A stretch of DNA of 15,253 nucleotides from an uncultured Eubacteriales bacterium (GCA_900547745.1 URHT01000036.1:1-15253), one strand, 5' to 3'; counted from the stretch's first letter, positions 5,319-13,646 are shown. Notes: generated by a model not told the origin, from the sequence alone. Numbers and translations: made by a program.

Positions 5319-5357
5319 GAAAACAGCGCCTCCGGCAAGGCCGGAGGCGCTGTTTTT
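5319..5357. terminator. Bidirectional terminator between ylmC and glnS
   Basis: A perfect 14-bp stem, ACAGCGCCTCCGGC (5323-5336) and its complement (5340-5353), has an AAG loop. It is flanked by AAA on the left and TTTTT on the right, so it works in both directions. It begins right after the ylmC stop and 14 bases beyond the glnS stop. Confidence 0.92.
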
Positions 5358-5370
5358 CGCTTATTTCCTT

Positions 5371-7101
5371 TTACTTTTTGAAGCTGTCCTTCAGGGACAC
5401 GCTGCGGTCGAACACCAGATGCTCCGCCGTGCAGTCCCGGTTGTCCATGCAGAAGTAGCCCACCCGCATGAACTGGAACGTGGGGGCGTTGGCGCCGGTG
5501 CGATTCTCCTGTTTGTCGAAGGCCTCCGCCACGCGGCGCATCTCCGGCTCCACCTTGCAGCCGGTGAGCACCGTCAGACTGTCGGGGTTCAGGCAGTCCA
5601 AAAAGTCCTTGTCGGGGCCGTCGGGCGCGGCGTCCAGAAACAGGTTGTCGTACAGGCGTACCTCGGCGTCCAGACAATTCTCCGCGTCCACCCAATGGAG
5701 CGTGGCGCCCTTGACCTTGCGGCCGTCGGCGGGGTCGCCGCCCCGGGAGTCGGGGTCGTAGGTGCACAGCACCTCCACGACGCGGCCGCTCTCGTCCTTG
5801 ACGCAGCCGGTGCAGGTGACAAGGTACGCGCCCTTCAGGCGGCACTCCGGGCCGTTGGGGGTCAGGCGCTTGTACTTGGGTACAGGTATCTCCATGAAGT
5901 CATCCTCCTCGATCCACAGGTGGCGGGAGAAGGTGATGTCATGGGTACCCTGCGTCGGGTCGGTGGGGTTATTCTCCACGGTGAATGTCTCGCTCTGCCC
6001 CTCGGGGTAGTTGGTGACCGTCAGCTTCACCGGATGCAGCACCGCCATGGTGCGCTCCGCGTGGGCGTTCAGATCCTCCCGCAGGCAATGCTCCAGAAAA
6101 CCGTACTCGATGACGTTGGGGGACTTGGCCACGCCGATGCGCTCGCAGAAATTACGGATGGACGCAGCGGTGTAGCCCCGGCGGCGCAGACCGCACAGCG
6201 TGGGCATACGGGGATCGTCCCAGCCGGAGACATAGTGCTCCTCCACCAGCCTGCGCAGCTTCCGCTTGGACATCACCGTGTGGTCGATGCCAAGGCGGGC
6301 AAACTCGATCTGACGGGGACGGGCAGGCAGCTCACAGTGGTCGATGACCCAGTTGTACAGGGGGCGGTGCGCCTCAAACTCCAAGGAACACAGGCTGTGG
6401 GTGATACCCTCCAGCGCATCCTGAATGGGGTGGGCAAAGTCGTACATGGGATAGATGCACCATTTGTTGCCCTGCCGGTGGTGGCTCATGTGGTTGATGC
6501 GGTAGATCACCGGGTCGCGCATATTGAAATTGCCGCTGGTCAGATCGATCCTGGCCCGCAGCGTCATGGCCCCGTTGGGGAACTCCCCTGCCCGCATACG
6601 GGCGAACAGGTCGAGGCTCTCCTCTACGGGACGGTCGCGGTAGGGGGACACGGCGGGGATACCGATATCGCCGCGGTTCTGCTTAAACTCCTCCGGCGTC
6701 AGCTGGCACACATAAGCCAGCCCCTTCTTGATGAGCAGCACCGCCTGCCGGTAGTCCTCCTCAAAATAGTCGGAGCCGTAGAAGAAGCGGTCGCCCCAGT
6801 CGAAGCCCAGCCAGTGGATATCCTGCTTGATAGCCTCCACGAACTCCTCGTCCTCCTTGGTGGGGTTGGTGTCGTCCATACGCAGGTTGCACAGGCCGTT
6901 GTAGCGCTCGGCGGTGCCGAAGTCGATGGTCAGCGCCTTGCAGTGCCCGATGTGCAGGTAGCCGTTGGGCTCCGGCGGGAAACGGGTGTGGACGGTCATT
7001 CCCTGGAACCGACCACCCTCTGCGATGTCCTCGTCGATGAAATTCAGGATAAAGTTTTTGCCGGACTCCTCCGTTTCGGGGGTCTTGATTTCCTCGGCCA
7101 T
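5371..7101 (-). CDS. glnS: Glutaminyl-tRNA synthetase
   Basis: A 576-residue class I aminoacyl-tRNA synthetase that charges tRNA-Gln directly with glutamine (E. coli GlnRS has 554). The signature region is RFPPEPNGYLHIGHCKA, with HIGH at 50-53. The KMSKS loop appears as VMSKR (276-280). RMDDTNP (74-80) and WCIYPMYDFAHPIQDALEGITHSL (near 214-237) are GlnRS/GluRS active-site segments, and the latter with SLEFEAHRPLYNW is the GlnRS form. The C-terminal half is the two-barrel anticodon-binding domain. The start is ATG 7099-7101; the open frame extends 32 codons further up, but that part overlaps the promoter, whereas AAGGAG lies 13 bases before this ATG. It is a single-gene unit. Many Firmicutes lack GlnRS and make Gln-tRNA by GatCAB instead, so its presence is informative. 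Confidence 0.95.
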   Translation of the reverse strand: MAEEIKTPETEESGKNFILNFIDEDIAEGGRFQGMTVHTRFPPEPNGYLHIGHCKALTIDFGTAERYNGLCNLRMDDTNPTKEDEEFVEAIKQDIHWLGFDWGDRFFYGSDYFEEDYRQAVLLIKKGLAYVCQLTPEEFKQNRGDIGIPAVSPYRDRPVEESLDLFARMRAGEFPNGAMTLRARIDLTSGNFNMRDPVIYRINHMSHHRQGNKWCIYPMYDFAHPIQDALEGITHSLCSLEFEAHRPLYNWVIDHCELPARPRQIEFARLGIDHTVMSKRKLRRLVEEHYVSGWDDPRMPTLCGLRRRGYTAASIRNFCERIGVAKSPNVIEYGFLEHCLREDLNAHAERTMAVLHPVKLTVTNYPEGQSETFTVENNPTDPTQGTHDITFSRHLWIEEDDFMEIPVPKYKRLTPNGPECRLKGAYLVTCTGCVKDESGRVVEVLCTYDPDSRGGDPADGRKVKGATLHWVDAENCLDAEVRLYDNLFLDAAPDGPDKDFLDCLNPDSLTVLTGCKVEPEMRRVAEAFDKQENRTGANAPTFQFMRVGYFCMDNRDCTAEHLVFDRSVSLKDSFKK

Positions 7102-7155
7102 GATCTTTCTCACACTCCTTGTTGTCAAAAAATATGTTTGCAAAAGCAATGGCTT

Positions 7156-7184
7156 ATTATACCCGCCGCCGCCGCGAATTGCAA
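7156..7184 (-). promoter_or_regulatory. Sigma-A promoter of glnS
   Basis: On the minus strand: -35 TTGCAA (7179-7184, four of six), a 17-base spacer rich in GCC repeats, and -10 TATAAT (7156-7161, perfect). The start is near 7149, with a leader of about 48 bases. It begins about 30 bases after the rnmV stop, so glnS is probably transcribed on its own as well as by any read-through. Confidence 0.75.
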
Positions 7185-7212
7185 GGGGTTTGCCCACCCT
7201 CCCGCAAAAAAG

Positions 7213-7788
7213 TCACAGCGCGTCGAATTCCGCCCGGGTCAGCAGCAGATCCAGCGCCTCCAGAAGGCCGTTGGCCGTCAGCCGCGCCGGCAGCCCCAGC
7301 CGCTGCTGAAGTGCCGCGCGCCTTGCGGCGGAGCCGGGGCCGATCAGCCCCTTTTCCAGCAGGTCGGCCTTGGTCAGGCCCGTCCGCCGCGGGGCGGCGG
7401 GGCCGTCCTCGAACGTGGCCCCGGCCCGGCGCAGGGCCTCCACCAGCACCGCCGGGGACATGCCCTCCACGCCTAATTTGCCCTCCTTGCCGCCCTTTTT
7501 CTTGCGGCGCTCCCTGCCGTACACGTCCGGGACGTAGGCCTGCTTCAGTCTGTCCGGCGGAAGGACGCCCTTCAGGTAATCGCGGATAACGAAGCCCGCG
7601 CCGTCGGGATCGGTCAGCAGGATCAGGCCCCGTGTCTGCGCCAGACGGCGGAGATAGGCGGTCTTTTCCCGGTCATTGAACACGGCGAAGCCGCCCGTCT
7701 CGATGACGGCGGCGTCCACCGCCTGCAGCAGCGTGTTCTTATCGTAGCGGCCCTCCACCACGATGACCTCGCGGACGCGGGGCTTCAT
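7213..7788 (-). CDS. rnmV: Ribonuclease M5 (5S rRNA maturase)
   Basis: A 191-residue Toprim-domain nuclease that trims 5S rRNA precursor in Firmicutes. The Toprim motifs are VIVVEGRYD (8-16, with Glu12) and LLTDPDGAG (57-65, with Asp60 and Asp62). Between them VDAAVIETGG matches the VDAD.IETNG segment of Bacillus RNase M5. The later part, LTKADLLEKGLIGPGSAARRAALQQRLG, corresponds to the C-terminal DUF4093 region (…GLIGG..A..RRE.L…). A lysine/arginine-rich insert at about residues 91-100 could bind RNA. The start codon overlaps the holA stop (ATGA), so translation is coupled. rnmV often sits beside rsmA; here it ends the comEC-holA operon instead. Another Toprim/DUF4093 protein is the main alternative. 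Confidence 0.85.
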   Translation of the reverse strand: MKPRVREVIVVEGRYDKNTLLQAVDAAVIETGGFAVFNDREKTAYLRRLAQTRGLILLTDPDGAGFVIRDYLKGVLPPDRLKQAYVPDVYGRERRKKKGGKEGKLGVEGMSPAVLVEALRRAGATFEDGPAAPRRTGLTKADLLEKGLIGPGSAARRAALQQRLGLPARLTANGLLEALDLLLTRAEFDAL

Positions 7789-8834
7789 CGGGCACCTGCC
7801 AGTTCCATGAGAAACAGCTTCAGCTCGCCCTCACTGTCCATATTGCGCTCACTTTTCATGCGGCGGTCCAGCGTCTGGCTGCGCTTCACCGCCTGACGGC
7901 ACCAGTCGTGATCCACATTTTTCGCCGCCTGCAGCAGCAGCTTGGCGGGATAGTCGCTGCTCATGCTCCACAGCTCCTTGAGCCAGACGCGGTCTTTGCC
8001 GCCGTCCAGCGCCAGACGGGCCGTGTACAGCCGCCGCAGCTCCTTGCCCAGCGCCGCCAGAATGGCGATAGGCTCCGTCTGCATCCGCAGCAGGTCGGCC
8101 AGAATGGCGGCGGCACGGTCGTAGTTCCGGGCGGTGACGGCGTTGGTCATGTCGAAGATGCGGGCATCCAGCACCGGCTCCGCCACGGCGTCGATATCCG
8201 CGACGGTGATGCGCTCATGCCCGGCATAGGCGGCGATCTTCTCGACCTCCGGTATCAGCCCCCGCATCAGGCTGCCGCAGGTGAACAGCAGGTGATCCGC
8301 CGCCGTCTGGTCGATGTCGTGGCCGGTGGCGGCAAACCGCCGCTTCAGCCATTTCAGCAGGTCGGAGCGCTCCTGCTGGACGAACTCCACCTCCTGCACA
8401 TACTCGTTCAGGGCGGCGCACAGCTTCTTCATCTTGCCGTCCCGCTTGTAGGGCACCTGCTCGTACAGGAACACCAGCGTGCAGTAGGGCGGAAAGTCGC
8501 CCAGCAGGTCGATGAGCGCCGTGCGCTGGCTCTCGTCCAGCTTGAAGATGTCCATGTCCGTGACGGTGATGAGGGTGTGCTCCGCCATCATGGGCATGGC
8601 CTCCGCCGTCTCCGCCAGCTCCTGCACCGTCAGCCCCTTGCCGGTGAGACGGTGGTAGTTGAACTCCTCAAAGCCGCCGGGGATCAGCAGCTCCTTCAGC
8701 TGCCGGGCCATGGTCTGGAGCAGGTAGCGCTCCTCGCCGTAGAAAATATAGAGATTGGCCGGTACGCCCGCCTTGATGGCGGCGCGCAGCGCCTCGTAGC
8801 CGCCGCTGCGGCCGCGGCTGTCGTTTTTCGCCAT
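7785..8834 (-). CDS. holA: DNA polymerase III delta subunit
   Basis: A 349-residue clamp-loader subunit, the wrench that opens the sliding clamp. The N-terminal AAA+-like domain begins with LYIFYGEERYLLQTMARQL (28-46), the usual HolA opening that replaces a working Walker A motif. ALIDLLGDFPPYCTLVFLYEQVPYKRDGKMKKL and the region to VQQERSDLLKWLKRR are typical of Firmicutes YqeN. The C-terminal collar domain includes GKELRRLYTARLAL, and the ending matches the family pattern RRMKSE...GELKLFLMEL. Length fits (about 340). GGAGG before the start lies over the comEC stop; one base separates comEC from holA. comEC beside holA is the common Firmicutes order. The downstream ATGA couples rnmV. Confidence 0.93.
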   Translation of the reverse strand: MAKNDSRGRSGGYEALRAAIKAGVPANLYIFYGEERYLLQTMARQLKELLIPGGFEEFNYHRLTGKGLTVQELAETAEAMPMMAEHTLITVTDMDIFKLDESQRTALIDLLGDFPPYCTLVFLYEQVPYKRDGKMKKLCAALNEYVQEVEFVQQERSDLLKWLKRRFAATGHDIDQTAADHLLFTCGSLMRGLIPEVEKIAAYAGHERITVADIDAVAEPVLDARIFDMTNAVTARNYDRAAAILADLLRMQTEPIAILAALGKELRRLYTARLALDGGKDRVWLKELWSMSSDYPAKLLLQAAKNVDHDWCRQAVKRSQTLDRRMKSERNMDSEGELKLFLMELAGAR

Positions 8835-8835
8835 G

Positions 8836-11115
8836 TCAGTTTCCTCCGTTCACGGTGATGCGCACCGTCCCCTGTTCATCTGTGCGCCAGATGTCCGCGC
8901 CCGCGTCCGTCAGACGTTGGAGCGTTTCCCCGGCAGGGTGGCCGTAGCTGTTGTCCCCCACGCTGATGACCGCCGTCTCCGGACGGATGGCGCGCAGGAA
9001 CGTCTCGTCTGAGCTGTACCGGGAGCCGTGGTGGCTCACCACCAGCACCTCCACATCCGGCAGGGCATACGTCTCCGCCAGCTTCCGCTCGGTGCTGCCG
9101 GCCATGTCGCCGGTGATGAGGATGTCGAAATCCCCCGCTGTGGCCAGCGCCGTCAGTCCCTGCTCGTTGAGATCGCCCCCCGCCGTTACCGGCGGATAGA
9201 CCGTCAGGGTCATATCCCCCAGCGTCAGCTGTACCGTATCCGTCACCAGCACCACGTCCGTGCCCTTTTCCGCCGCCAGCTCCTCCAGACGCTGCCGCAC
9301 GCCGTACTCATCCTCGATGTCCGGCATATACAGTGTGTCCACCGGCAGGCGGGCCAGCAGCTCGTACAGGCCGTTGGTGTGGTCGGCGTGGTAGTGGGTC
9401 ACCACCACGCACCGCAGGCGGTGCAGGCCCATGCTCTCCAGCCGGTCGGCCGCCGTGCCGCCGGCGTCCACGAAGCTGTTGCTGCTGCCGCAGTCCACCA
9501 GCGCCGCCTCCCGGCCCGACCAGAGAGCCACGCTCTCGCCCTGTCCCACGTCCAGCGCCAGCGCGCCCATATCGCCATACCGTCCGGCGCTGCCGCCCAG
9601 CCAGACGGACACCGCCAGCAGCAGCGCCGACAGCACCGACGCCAGCGCGTACTTGCGGCGGCTGTCCCTGGTCAGGGCGCAGCCGATGAAAGCGATATAG
9701 GTGTAGGCCATCCAGTAGGCCAGATAGCGGTTGTCGAAATACACGGCGTGGAACGGCAGGGCCGTCAGGGTCTTTGCCGTCCACAGGATGTATCTGACCA
9801 GTGCGAAGGACAGCCAGCCCAGCGCCCGCCCCAGCGGCAGCCATACGAAGCCCAGCAGGGTCGTGACAAAGGCCGCCATGAAGCTCCAGCCGGCGGCGGG
9901 CACCGCCAGCAGGCCGGCCAGCGGGGCCACCACCACGAAAATGTTGAAATACCAGGCGATCAGCGGCGCGGTGAATACCATGGCCCCCAGCGTCGCCGCC
10001 AGATTGGCCGCGATGAAGCGGATGACGCCGCCCAGCAGGCGGCTCCCGCCATGATACCAGCCGGTGAACACCCGGTCGAGCCGGGGCGCCAGCAGCACCA
10101 TACCCAGCGCCGCGGCAAAGCTCAGCTGTAAGCTGACGCTGCCCGCCGCGAAGGGGTTTTCCAGCAGGATGGCGGCCAGTGCCGCCGAAAGGGCGGTCAG
10201 GCCGTCGCTGCCCCGACGGAGCAGGGGTGCGGTCAGCAGGAAGATCTGCATGATGCAGGCCCGCGCCACCGATGGCGACAGGCCCACCATCACCATATAG
10301 AATAGCAGCGCCGGGATGGTGACGGCGCACAGCGTCCGCCGTCTGTTGGCGGGCACCAGCAGCCCCAGCAGCGTCACAAGGAACGCGCAGTGCAGGCCGG
10401 ACACGGCGAACAGATGGGCAAGCCCCGTCTCCTGCATGGCCACGGCGTCGCCCTCCGGAAGCTCCGTCCGGTCGCCGGTAAGCTCCGCCGTCAGGAAGCC
10501 CCGCACCGACGGGTCGTCCCAGACGGCGGCGATCCGCTGCCGCAGGGCATGGACGGCCCGCAGCGGCAGCCACTGCACACCGCCCCTGCTGCCGTCGTCC
10601 ACGGCGGTGTCCTCCCTCTGGTACAGCAGAGCGTACACGCCACGGGCGGTGAACTGCGTCAGCTCCGTGCCCCGGATGCTGGCGGCATCCTGCCACCATG
10701 CCGTGCCGGACAGCTGCTGGCCCGGCTCCAGCGCCAGTACCTCCCCGCCGCCGTAGTACACAGCCCTGGCGCCGAAGAAGCCGTGAAGGCGCACCGTGAC
10801 CCTGCCGCCCCGCTCCGTCTCCTCCGGCCACGCGCAGACCGTGGCGGAAAAGTCGTTTTCCGCGCCGCACCGCGCCTGCACCGGCTGCTGCACCGCCGCC
10901 TGATAGACGGTGAAATACACCAGCGCCGCCGCCAGCGGCCACAGTATCAGCTGGCTGCGCCGGAGGTGCCGCCACTGCTTCGCCCACAGGCGCAGGCCCA
11001 GCGCCGGCAGGCAGACGCCAACCGCCGCCCAGAGGTACCAGCCGCTCCACGGCAGCAGCAGGATAAGGAACAGTCCCGCGGCGAAGGAGAAAGCGGCAGT
11101 GGCCAATACGCGCAT
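8836..11115 (-). CDS. comEC: ComEC/Rec2 family DNA-uptake channel protein
   Basis: A 759-residue inner-membrane protein that moves single-stranded DNA into the cell during transformation. The N-terminal membrane segments and soluble DUF4131-type domain (about 1-200) are followed by the competence domain with LFAVSGLHCAFL (AVSGLH at 237-242) and many hydrophobic helices up to about 505. The C-terminal metallo-beta-lactamase domain starts at LDVGQGES (521-528) and has the metal site THYHADHT (573-580), then GDMAGSTE and VSHHGSRYSSDE. All three domains are present and intact. The start MRVLAT is chosen for its GGAGG site nine bases upstream; the longer open frame runs into the promoter and terminator. 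It heads the comEC-holA-rnmV operon. Whether this organism is naturally competent cannot be told from this gene. Confidence 0.94.
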   Translation of the reverse strand: MRVLATAAFSFAAGLFLILLLPWSGWYLWAAVGVCLPALGLRLWAKQWRHLRRSQLILWPLAAALVYFTVYQAAVQQPVQARCGAENDFSATVCAWPEETERGGRVTVRLHGFFGARAVYYGGGEVLALEPGQQLSGTAWWQDAASIRGTELTQFTARGVYALLYQREDTAVDDGSRGGVQWLPLRAVHALRQRIAAVWDDPSVRGFLTAELTGDRTELPEGDAVAMQETGLAHLFAVSGLHCAFLVTLLGLLVPANRRRTLCAVTIPALLFYMVMVGLSPSVARACIMQIFLLTAPLLRRGSDGLTALSAALAAILLENPFAAGSVSLQLSFAAALGMVLLAPRLDRVFTGWYHGGSRLLGGVIRFIAANLAATLGAMVFTAPLIAWYFNIFVVVAPLAGLLAVPAAGWSFMAAFVTTLLGFVWLPLGRALGWLSFALVRYILWTAKTLTALPFHAVYFDNRYLAYWMAYTYIAFIGCALTRDSRRKYALASVLSALLLAVSVWLGGSAGRYGDMGALALDVGQGESVALWSGREAALVDCGSSNSFVDAGGTAADRLESMGLHRLRCVVVTHYHADHTNGLYELLARLPVDTLYMPDIEDEYGVRQRLEELAAEKGTDVVLVTDTVQLTLGDMTLTVYPPVTAGGDLNEQGLTALATAGDFDILITGDMAGSTERKLAETYALPDVEVLVVSHHGSRYSSDETFLRAIRPETAVISVGDNSYGHPAGETLQRLTDAGADIWRTDEQGTVRITVNGGN

Positions 11116-11152
11116 ACGCTCTCCCCTCCCCGCCGGTAAATTCGATCGGTTT

Positions 11153-11181
11153 ATTGTACCAGATACGGCGTCCCGCCGCAA
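11153..11181 (-). promoter_or_regulatory. Probable promoter of comEC-holA-rnmV
   Basis: On the minus strand: TTGCGG (11176-11181, three of six), a 17-base spacer, and TACAAT (11153-11158, five of six). The start would be near 11146, about 30 bases before the comEC ATG. The weak -35 suggests low-level expression. Confidence 0.5.
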
Positions 11182-11195
11182 GGGGCAGCGCGAAA

Positions 11196-11222
11196 GAACG
11201 CCGCCCTGCACGGGCGGCGTTC
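11196..11222 (-). terminator. Terminator of the pot operon
   Basis: A perfect 11-bp stem, GAACGCCGCCC and its complement, has a 5-base loop. On the minus strand TTTC follows. It is 14 bases beyond the thioesterase stop and just ahead of the comEC promoter, as expected for the end of the pot operon. The T-run is short. Confidence 0.68.
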
Positions 11223-11235
11223 GCGGCGTATGGAC

Positions 11236-11637
11236 TTACCTGACCTTGGCCAGCTTGTCGCTGCACTTCTGCAGGAAGCGGGCGTTGTCGATGACGGCGC
11301 GGGTATGGGTGCCCTCGCCGATCAGCCCCTCCTCATCAGAGGCGGTGATCTTGAAGGTGATCATCTTGCCGTTGGCGGAGACGCCCGTCACCTCGGCGGT
11401 GGCGGTGATCTTCATGCCCACGGGGGTGGGGGCCAGATGGCTGGACGCGATATCCACGCCCACGGTACCCTTGCCCTCCGGCAGCTCGTTCTGCACGCAC
11501 CACATGGCGGCGCACTCCATCAGGCCCATCATGTAGGGGGTGCCCAGCACCTCCAGCCCGCCGGAGCCAACGGCCTTGGCGGTCATATCAGCGGTGACGG
11601 TCTTTTCCACGGTATGGGTCATGCCTGCTTCGATCAT
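11236..11637 (-). CDS. Hot-dog fold acyl-CoA thioesterase, FlK-like
   Basis: A 133-residue protein resembling the fluoroacetyl-CoA thioesterase FlK of Streptomyces cattleya. Thr33 (LGTPYMMGLME), Glu41 (GLMECAA) and His67 (SSHLAPTPVG) keep the same spacings, 8 and 26 residues, as the FlK catalytic Thr42, Glu50 and His76. TATAEV and GEGTHTRAVID are the usual late strands. The family releases short acyl groups from CoA; the substrate here is unknown, and the FlK name should not be read as evidence of fluoroacetate resistance. The ATG is fixed by a perfect AGGAGGT at 11644-11650, which overlaps the potC-potD stop codon, so it is the last gene of the pot operon. No link between polyamine uptake and acyl-CoA hydrolysis is established. 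Confidence 0.82.
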   Translation of the reverse strand: MIEAGMTHTVEKTVTADMTAKAVGSGGLEVLGTPYMMGLMECAAMWCVQNELPEGKGTVGVDIASSHLAPTPVGMKITATAEVTGVSANGKMITFKITASDEEGLIGEGTHTRAVIDNARFLQKCSDKLAKVR

Positions 11638-11648
11638 AGCGATACCTC

Positions 11649-13646
11649 CTATACGCCCAGCTGTGTCCACAGCTTGTCATAGAATTTCAGTGTTTCCTGG
11701 GGCAGGTTCACATACAGCTCACAGCGGGCCCGCTCCTCGTCGGGGATGGCCATGATGCTGTAGATGTCCTCATCCAGCGGCTCCTCGTACTCCGCCTCGT
11801 AGTAGGCGGGGTAGTCCGCCAGCGCTTCCGCGTTGGGGGAGGCGTACCAGATATAGTCCATGTTGGCCAGATTGGCGTCGGTGGAGGCGATGAAGTTGAT
11901 CCACTCCTCCGCTTCGTCCTTGTGCTGGCTGGACTTCAGGACGCACATGGCGTCCACGAACCAGTTGCTGCCCTCCTCCGGGATGACGAAGGCCAGATCC
12001 TCGTTGTTCTCCAGCATGGTCAGGTAGTCGCCGGCGTAGTACATGGCGATGGCCGCGTTGCCGCCCTCCATCTTGCCGAAGACCTCGTCCATGACGAAGG
12101 CCTGATAGACGCCCTTGTCCTTGGCGTCCTTCACCAGCCGGAACGCCTCGGTGAGCTGAGCTTCGTCGGTGGTATTGATGTCATAGCCCAGATAGCACAG
12201 GGCCGCCATCAGCGCGTCGCGGGAGTTGTTGATCATCAGCACCTGCCCGGCGTACTTCTCGTCGAACATGGCGCCCCAGCTGGTGATGGGCTCGTCCACC
12301 ATCGTCGTGTTGTAGATAATACCCACGCTGCCCCATGTGTAGGGTACGGTGTACTTATTCTCCGGGTCGAAGCTCAGGTGGGTAAACTGGGGGTCCATCA
12401 GCTGGAAATTGGGGATATTGTCATAGTTCAGCTCCGCCAGCAGATCCTCCTGAATAAGCCGGGCGATCATGTAGTCCGAGGGCACGATGACATCGAAGTC
12501 CGCGCCGCCCATCTTGATGAGGGAGTACAGGGCCTCGTTGCTCTCCGCCGTCTGGTAGTTGACGCGGATGCCGGTCTGCTCCTCGAACTCCGTGATGAGG
12601 GACTCGTCGATATACTCGCCCCACGAGCAGACGTTCACCACACGCTCGCTGCGGGCCGCCGTACCGGTGACGATCAACGTAGCCAGCAGCACGCAGGCAA
12701 GACCGCCGGCGGCGATCTTCTTCCCCAGACCGGGATACTTTTTCGGCGGCTTCACCGGGGCCGGCGCTTCGGCGCGGGCCGGACGGCGGACGTGGTCGTG
12801 GCTGTGGTGGTTCTCCCGGATGTTGATGAGAGCCAGCAGCAGGATCACCGTGACGAACAGCAGCGTGGACACAGCGTTGATCTCCGGGCTGACGCGCTTT
12901 TTCGTCATGCCGTAGATGGTCATGGCCAGCGTGGAGGACGAGGTGCCCGCCGTGAAGTAGCTGATGATAAAGTCGTCGATGGACATGGTGAAGGCCGTCA
13001 GCGCGCCGGACACGATGCCCGGCTTGATCTCCGGGATGATGACCCTCCAGAACGCCTGCATCCATGTGCAGCCCAGATCCTGGGCCGCGTCCACCAGATT
13101 GCGGTCCATCTGCCGCAGCTTGGGGCCCACCGCCAGAATGACATAGGGGATGTTGAAGCACACATGGGCGATAAGCAGGGTGCCGAAGCCCATGGTCAGC
13201 CGCTCCGGCAGCACCACGGCGGTCTGCCAGCTGTTGACCCAGCCGGCAAAGGCGCCCCAGCCGTTGAAGAACACCACGAACAGCAGGCACAGGCTGACGC
13301 CGGTGACGATGTCCGCGTTCATCATCGGGATGTTGTTCACGGCCATCAGCGTTTCACGGGGCTTGCGGCGCATGGCGAAAAAGCCGATGGCGGCAAACGT
13401 ACCGGCCAGCGTGGCGATGATCGTGGCCAGCAGGGACACCAGCAGCGTGGTATACACGCTGTGCATGATGAGCCGGTTTTGGAACAGCTGCTGATACCAG
13501 TGGAGGGAGAAGCCCTTCCACACGCTGGAGCTGTTGCCGGCGTTGAAGGAAAATACGATAAGGATAATGATGGGCGCATAGAGGAAAAGGCCCACCAGCA
13601 CCATCAGCAGACGGTCGCCGAAGCTGTTGGTCTTTCTACGGGTCAT
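11649..13646 (-). CDS. potCD: Fused spermidine/putrescine ABC transporter permease and substrate-binding protein (PotC-PotD)
   Basis: A single 665-residue frame joins two normally separate subunits of the polyamine importer. Residues 1-275 are a PotC-type permease with about six membrane segments and the ATPase-contact loop DAAQDLGCTWMQAFWRVIIPE (186-206). Residues 276-309 form a His- and Pro-rich linker (ENHHSHDH, then PAPVKPPKK). A further membrane helix (311-331) follows. Residues 335-665 are a PotD-type binding protein, with SWGEYID, TAESNEALYSLIK, VIVPSDYMIARL, WGSVGIIYNT and YYAGDYLTML. The extra helix would place the binding domain outside the membrane, replacing a lipoprotein anchor. 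The start overlaps the potB stop (ATGA). The specific polyamine cannot be told. The frame is continuous, so this is a real fusion and not two genes. Confidence 0.9.
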   Translation of the reverse strand: MTRRKTNSFGDRLLMVLVGLFLYAPIIILIVFSFNAGNSSSVWKGFSLHWYQQLFQNRLIMHSVYTTLLVSLLATIIATLAGTFAAIGFFAMRRKPRETLMAVNNIPMMNADIVTGVSLCLLFVVFFNGWGAFAGWVNSWQTAVVLPERLTMGFGTLLIAHVCFNIPYVILAVGPKLRQMDRNLVDAAQDLGCTWMQAFWRVIIPEIKPGIVSGALTAFTMSIDDFIISYFTAGTSSSTLAMTIYGMTKKRVSPEINAVSTLLFVTVILLLALINIRENHHSHDHVRRPARAEAPAPVKPPKKYPGLGKKIAAGGLACVLLATLIVTGTAARSERVVNVCSWGEYIDESLITEFEEQTGIRVNYQTAESNEALYSLIKMGGADFDVIVPSDYMIARLIQEDLLAELNYDNIPNFQLMDPQFTHLSFDPENKYTVPYTWGSVGIIYNTTMVDEPITSWGAMFDEKYAGQVLMINNSRDALMAALCYLGYDINTTDEAQLTEAFRLVKDAKDKGVYQAFVMDEVFGKMEGGNAAIAMYYAGDYLTMLENNEDLAFVIPEEGSNWFVDAMCVLKSSQHKDEAEEWINFIASTDANLANMDYIWYASPNAEALADYPAYYEAEYEEPLDEDIYSIMAIPDEERARCELYVNLPQETLKFYDKLWTQLGV

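Noticed and set aside
7185..7212. A terminator after rnmV
   Set aside because: There is a run of six T after the stop on the minus strand, but no convincing GC-rich stem before it.
5230..7476. A 748-codon open frame on the plus strand opposite glnS
   Set aside because: It crosses a strong terminator and the glnS promoter, has no family features, and mirrors the codon pattern of glnS and rnmV.
9308..11266. A 652-codon open frame on the minus strand in another frame of comEC
   Set aside because: Overlaps comEC, whose three domains are all recognisable; the alternative is Ala/Gly/Arg-rich and crosses the terminator upstream of comEC.
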